Shown in pieces: positions 62,834 through 64,000 of a stretch of 64,000 nucleotides of DNA; position 1 is the stretch's first letter; every line of letters starts with the position of its first letter. Source of the DNA: CAZGUX01 sp964529305 (GTDB taxonomy: Bacteria > Acidobacteriota > Terriglobia > Bryobacterales > Bryobacteraceae). The notes under the pieces were generated by a model, which ran no database searches, was not told the origin of the DNA, and was given only the letters and a program-made list of their open reading frames with translations. Both the position numbers and the translations under genes were made by a program. The stretch covers positions 1 to 64,000 of the forward strand of contig CAZGUX010000197.1 of assembly GCA_964529305.1 (NCBI GenBank). Direction: 5' to 3'.

Positions 62834-64000
62834 TCAACCGCCGTCGCCGCGATCGCCAGGCGACGGCGTGTTCGCCATGCGAATCTTTTCCAACCAGTCC
62901 CGCACGTCGTCCGACGTCAGGACAGTCTCGATCCGCAGTTGCGGCCGCATGGCTGCGAACGTACGCTGGGCGGGCCAATAGCGGACGTATGCAGCGGGGC
63001 CTAGCAGGATGACGCGTCTGCCCTCAAACATAGCGATGTCGGCAGGCGACCCTTCGTTCCAGATCCAATGCTCGCTGGCGGTTTGGCCGTCGGGCAACGT
63101 GCCGTCGCTTCGAACGGCGGTCCAATTGTAGAGGTTCCAGATGCCGGTCACGTTTTCGCAAACCTGTTGAGGGCCCCCGTTGAGCACGCTGGCTGCCCGC
63201 GCCGAGAGCCGTGACTTCGACTGGCCGTCCGGTCGTGGGAAATGCTCCATGAGCAGCATGGAAAGGGTGAAGTTTACGTCGACGCCAGACAGTCGAGCCA
63301 ATATGCCGGTTTGTGTGGAGGGTTCGATGACGGCGATTGGCTCATCCTCCAGAACATCAAACACAGAGGCCAAGAAGCTTCCACAGGCCAGCCGGTTCTC
63401 GACCGCCTTGGCAAGATCGCGAATCCCCAGGTGAGCTGCCCGGATCGAAGGGCTGGCGCAAAACATGGCAATGGCCGGAGCCTCGAGGTCGCGGACGGTC
63501 CGTTCAGCCTCCGACCTTGGCTTTGCTTCCTCCTCCCGTATGAAATCCTTGATGGCGCGGCGGAGGCGGTACGAGGCGACGAGCATCCTCCACAGCATCC
63601 TGATTGTCCCTGGCGGCTTCTCCGGTTCCGGCGGGTCGCTTTCATCGGCATCAGCGCTTGACTCCGGTTCTTCGTCGCTCGGAGGCGGGAGTTCCTCGGC
63701 GAACTTCCGAAGCGCCGGGAGCAACCGCGCCATCAGAGGCTCCTCCATGGGAGCAGGGTCGGCGCCCATCTCCACCAAGGTTCCGCAGACCGCCGCCGCG
63801 GCGGCCGCCCGTTTTGAATCGTCCAACTCGATGCTGGCGGACAGCGATCGCACTGCGGCGCTTCGGACATCGGATCGGGACTCTTCGGCCGCCCTCAGCA
63901 GCCTCTTCGCGGCCTTGCCGATCCGCGATTCCGTCTCGTTCGGATCCCGGAGCGCGTTGGCCAGTGCCTCCGCCTCCTGGTTCAAGTTGAGCACGCCCAT
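62834..64000 (-). CDS. Hypothetical protein (may continue beyond the window)
   Basis: A 388-aa frame begins MGVLNLNQEAEALANALRDP at the last base of the window, so a start further upstream cannot be excluded. The N-terminal third is helical and repeat-like (RLLRAAEESRSDVRSAAVRS). An acidic, Pro/Ser-rich linker follows (EELPPPSDEEPESSADADES). A helical segment (MLWRMLVASYRLRRAIKDFI) leads into a C-terminal globular domain with NLYNWTAVRSDGTLPDGQTA and WNEGSPADIAMFEGRRVILL. No signal peptide and no recognised family. Confidence 0.6.
   Translation of the reverse strand: MGVLNLNQEAEALANALRDPNETESRIGKAAKRLLRAAEESRSDVRSAAVRSLSASIELDDSKRAAAAAAVCGTLVEMGADPAPMEEPLMARLLPALRKFAEELPPPSDEEPESSADADESDPPEPEKPPGTIRMLWRMLVASYRLRRAIKDFIREEEAKPRSEAERTVRDLEAPAIAMFCASPSIRAAHLGIRDLAKAVENRLACGSFLASVFDVLEDEPIAVIEPSTQTGILARLSGVDVNFTLSMLLMEHFPRPDGQSKSRLSARAASVLNGGPQQVCENVTGIWNLYNWTAVRSDGTLPDGQTASEHWIWNEGSPADIAMFEGRRVILLGPAAYVRYWPAQRTFAAMRPQLRIETVLTSDDVRDWLEKIRMANTPSPGDRGDGG

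Noticed and set aside
61179..62981. 600-codon plus-strand open frame
   Set aside because: It mirrors the mannonate-dehydratase-like gene; no recognisable domain.

Overview
The window reads as a high-GC Acidobacteriota chromosome, most likely of the Solibacter/Bryobacter lineage. The evidence is a C-terminal domain first described in Solibacter (TIGR03437 type) in the protein at 20.3-22.4 kb, a giant Oar-like TonB receptor with an N-terminal carboxypeptidase-regulatory-like fold, and many copies of the planctomycete/acidobacterial surface families DUF1501, DUF1549/DUF1553, DUF1800 and PPC. No phage, integrase, insertion sequence or CRISPR array was seen. All assignments come from reading motifs; no database search was run.

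Layout. 0-0.7 kb: the start of an AbiEii-like nucleotidyltransferase and its winged-helix partner, preceded by a 38-bp near-perfect palindrome. 0.8-6.6 kb (minus): PPC > heme/DUF1549/DUF1553 > DUF1501 operon. 6.7-10 kb: Oar-like receptor. 10.2-11.9 kb: eda and kdgK. 11.9-14.7 kb (minus): MoxR/Mg-chelatase-like AAA ATPase plus VWA partner. 14.9-19.5 kb: cytochrome-DUF1549/1553 > DUF1501. 19.6-26.2 kb: rutE-like reductase, a secreted SBBP/TIGR03437 protein, dprA and topA. 26.4-30.4 kb (minus): DUF1800 > DUF1501. 30.6-36.2 kb (minus): a second PPC > heme/DUF1549/1553 > DUF1501 operon. 36.4-39.6 kb: a looser accessory stretch with a small membrane protein, a zinc-ribbon ORF, a D-aminoacylase-like amidohydrolase and a frameshifted membrane gene. 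39.7-44.1 kb: di-cytochrome DUF1549/1553 > DUF1501. 44.3-46.8 kb: SNase-like protein and a frameshifted multi-pass membrane gene. 46.9-49 kb: tRNA-Cys, ECF sigma factor, membrane anti-sigma candidate, DUF4252 protein and a small lipoprotein. 49.3-54.9 kb: long IleRS and a TonB receptor. 55-64 kb (minus): two amidohydrolases, a 788-aa unknown secreted protein, DinB, a 463-aa conserved unknown, a Tat-exported mannonate-dehydratase-like enolase-superfamily protein and a hypothetical.

The dominant theme is a set of five separate DUF1501-centred secretion/surface modules. The gene neighbours, the spacing of the first heme motif and the C-terminal DUF1501 motif vary together, so these look like three distinct sub-systems rather than random paralogues. 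A second theme is sugar-acid metabolism: an exported mannonate-dehydratase-like protein would yield 2-keto-3-deoxygluconate, the substrate of KdgK, whose product Eda cleaves. A third is a rich set of short intergenic palindromes, including a 31-bp element found inverted at two loci and tandem hairpins whose stems covary while the tetraloops stay fixed.
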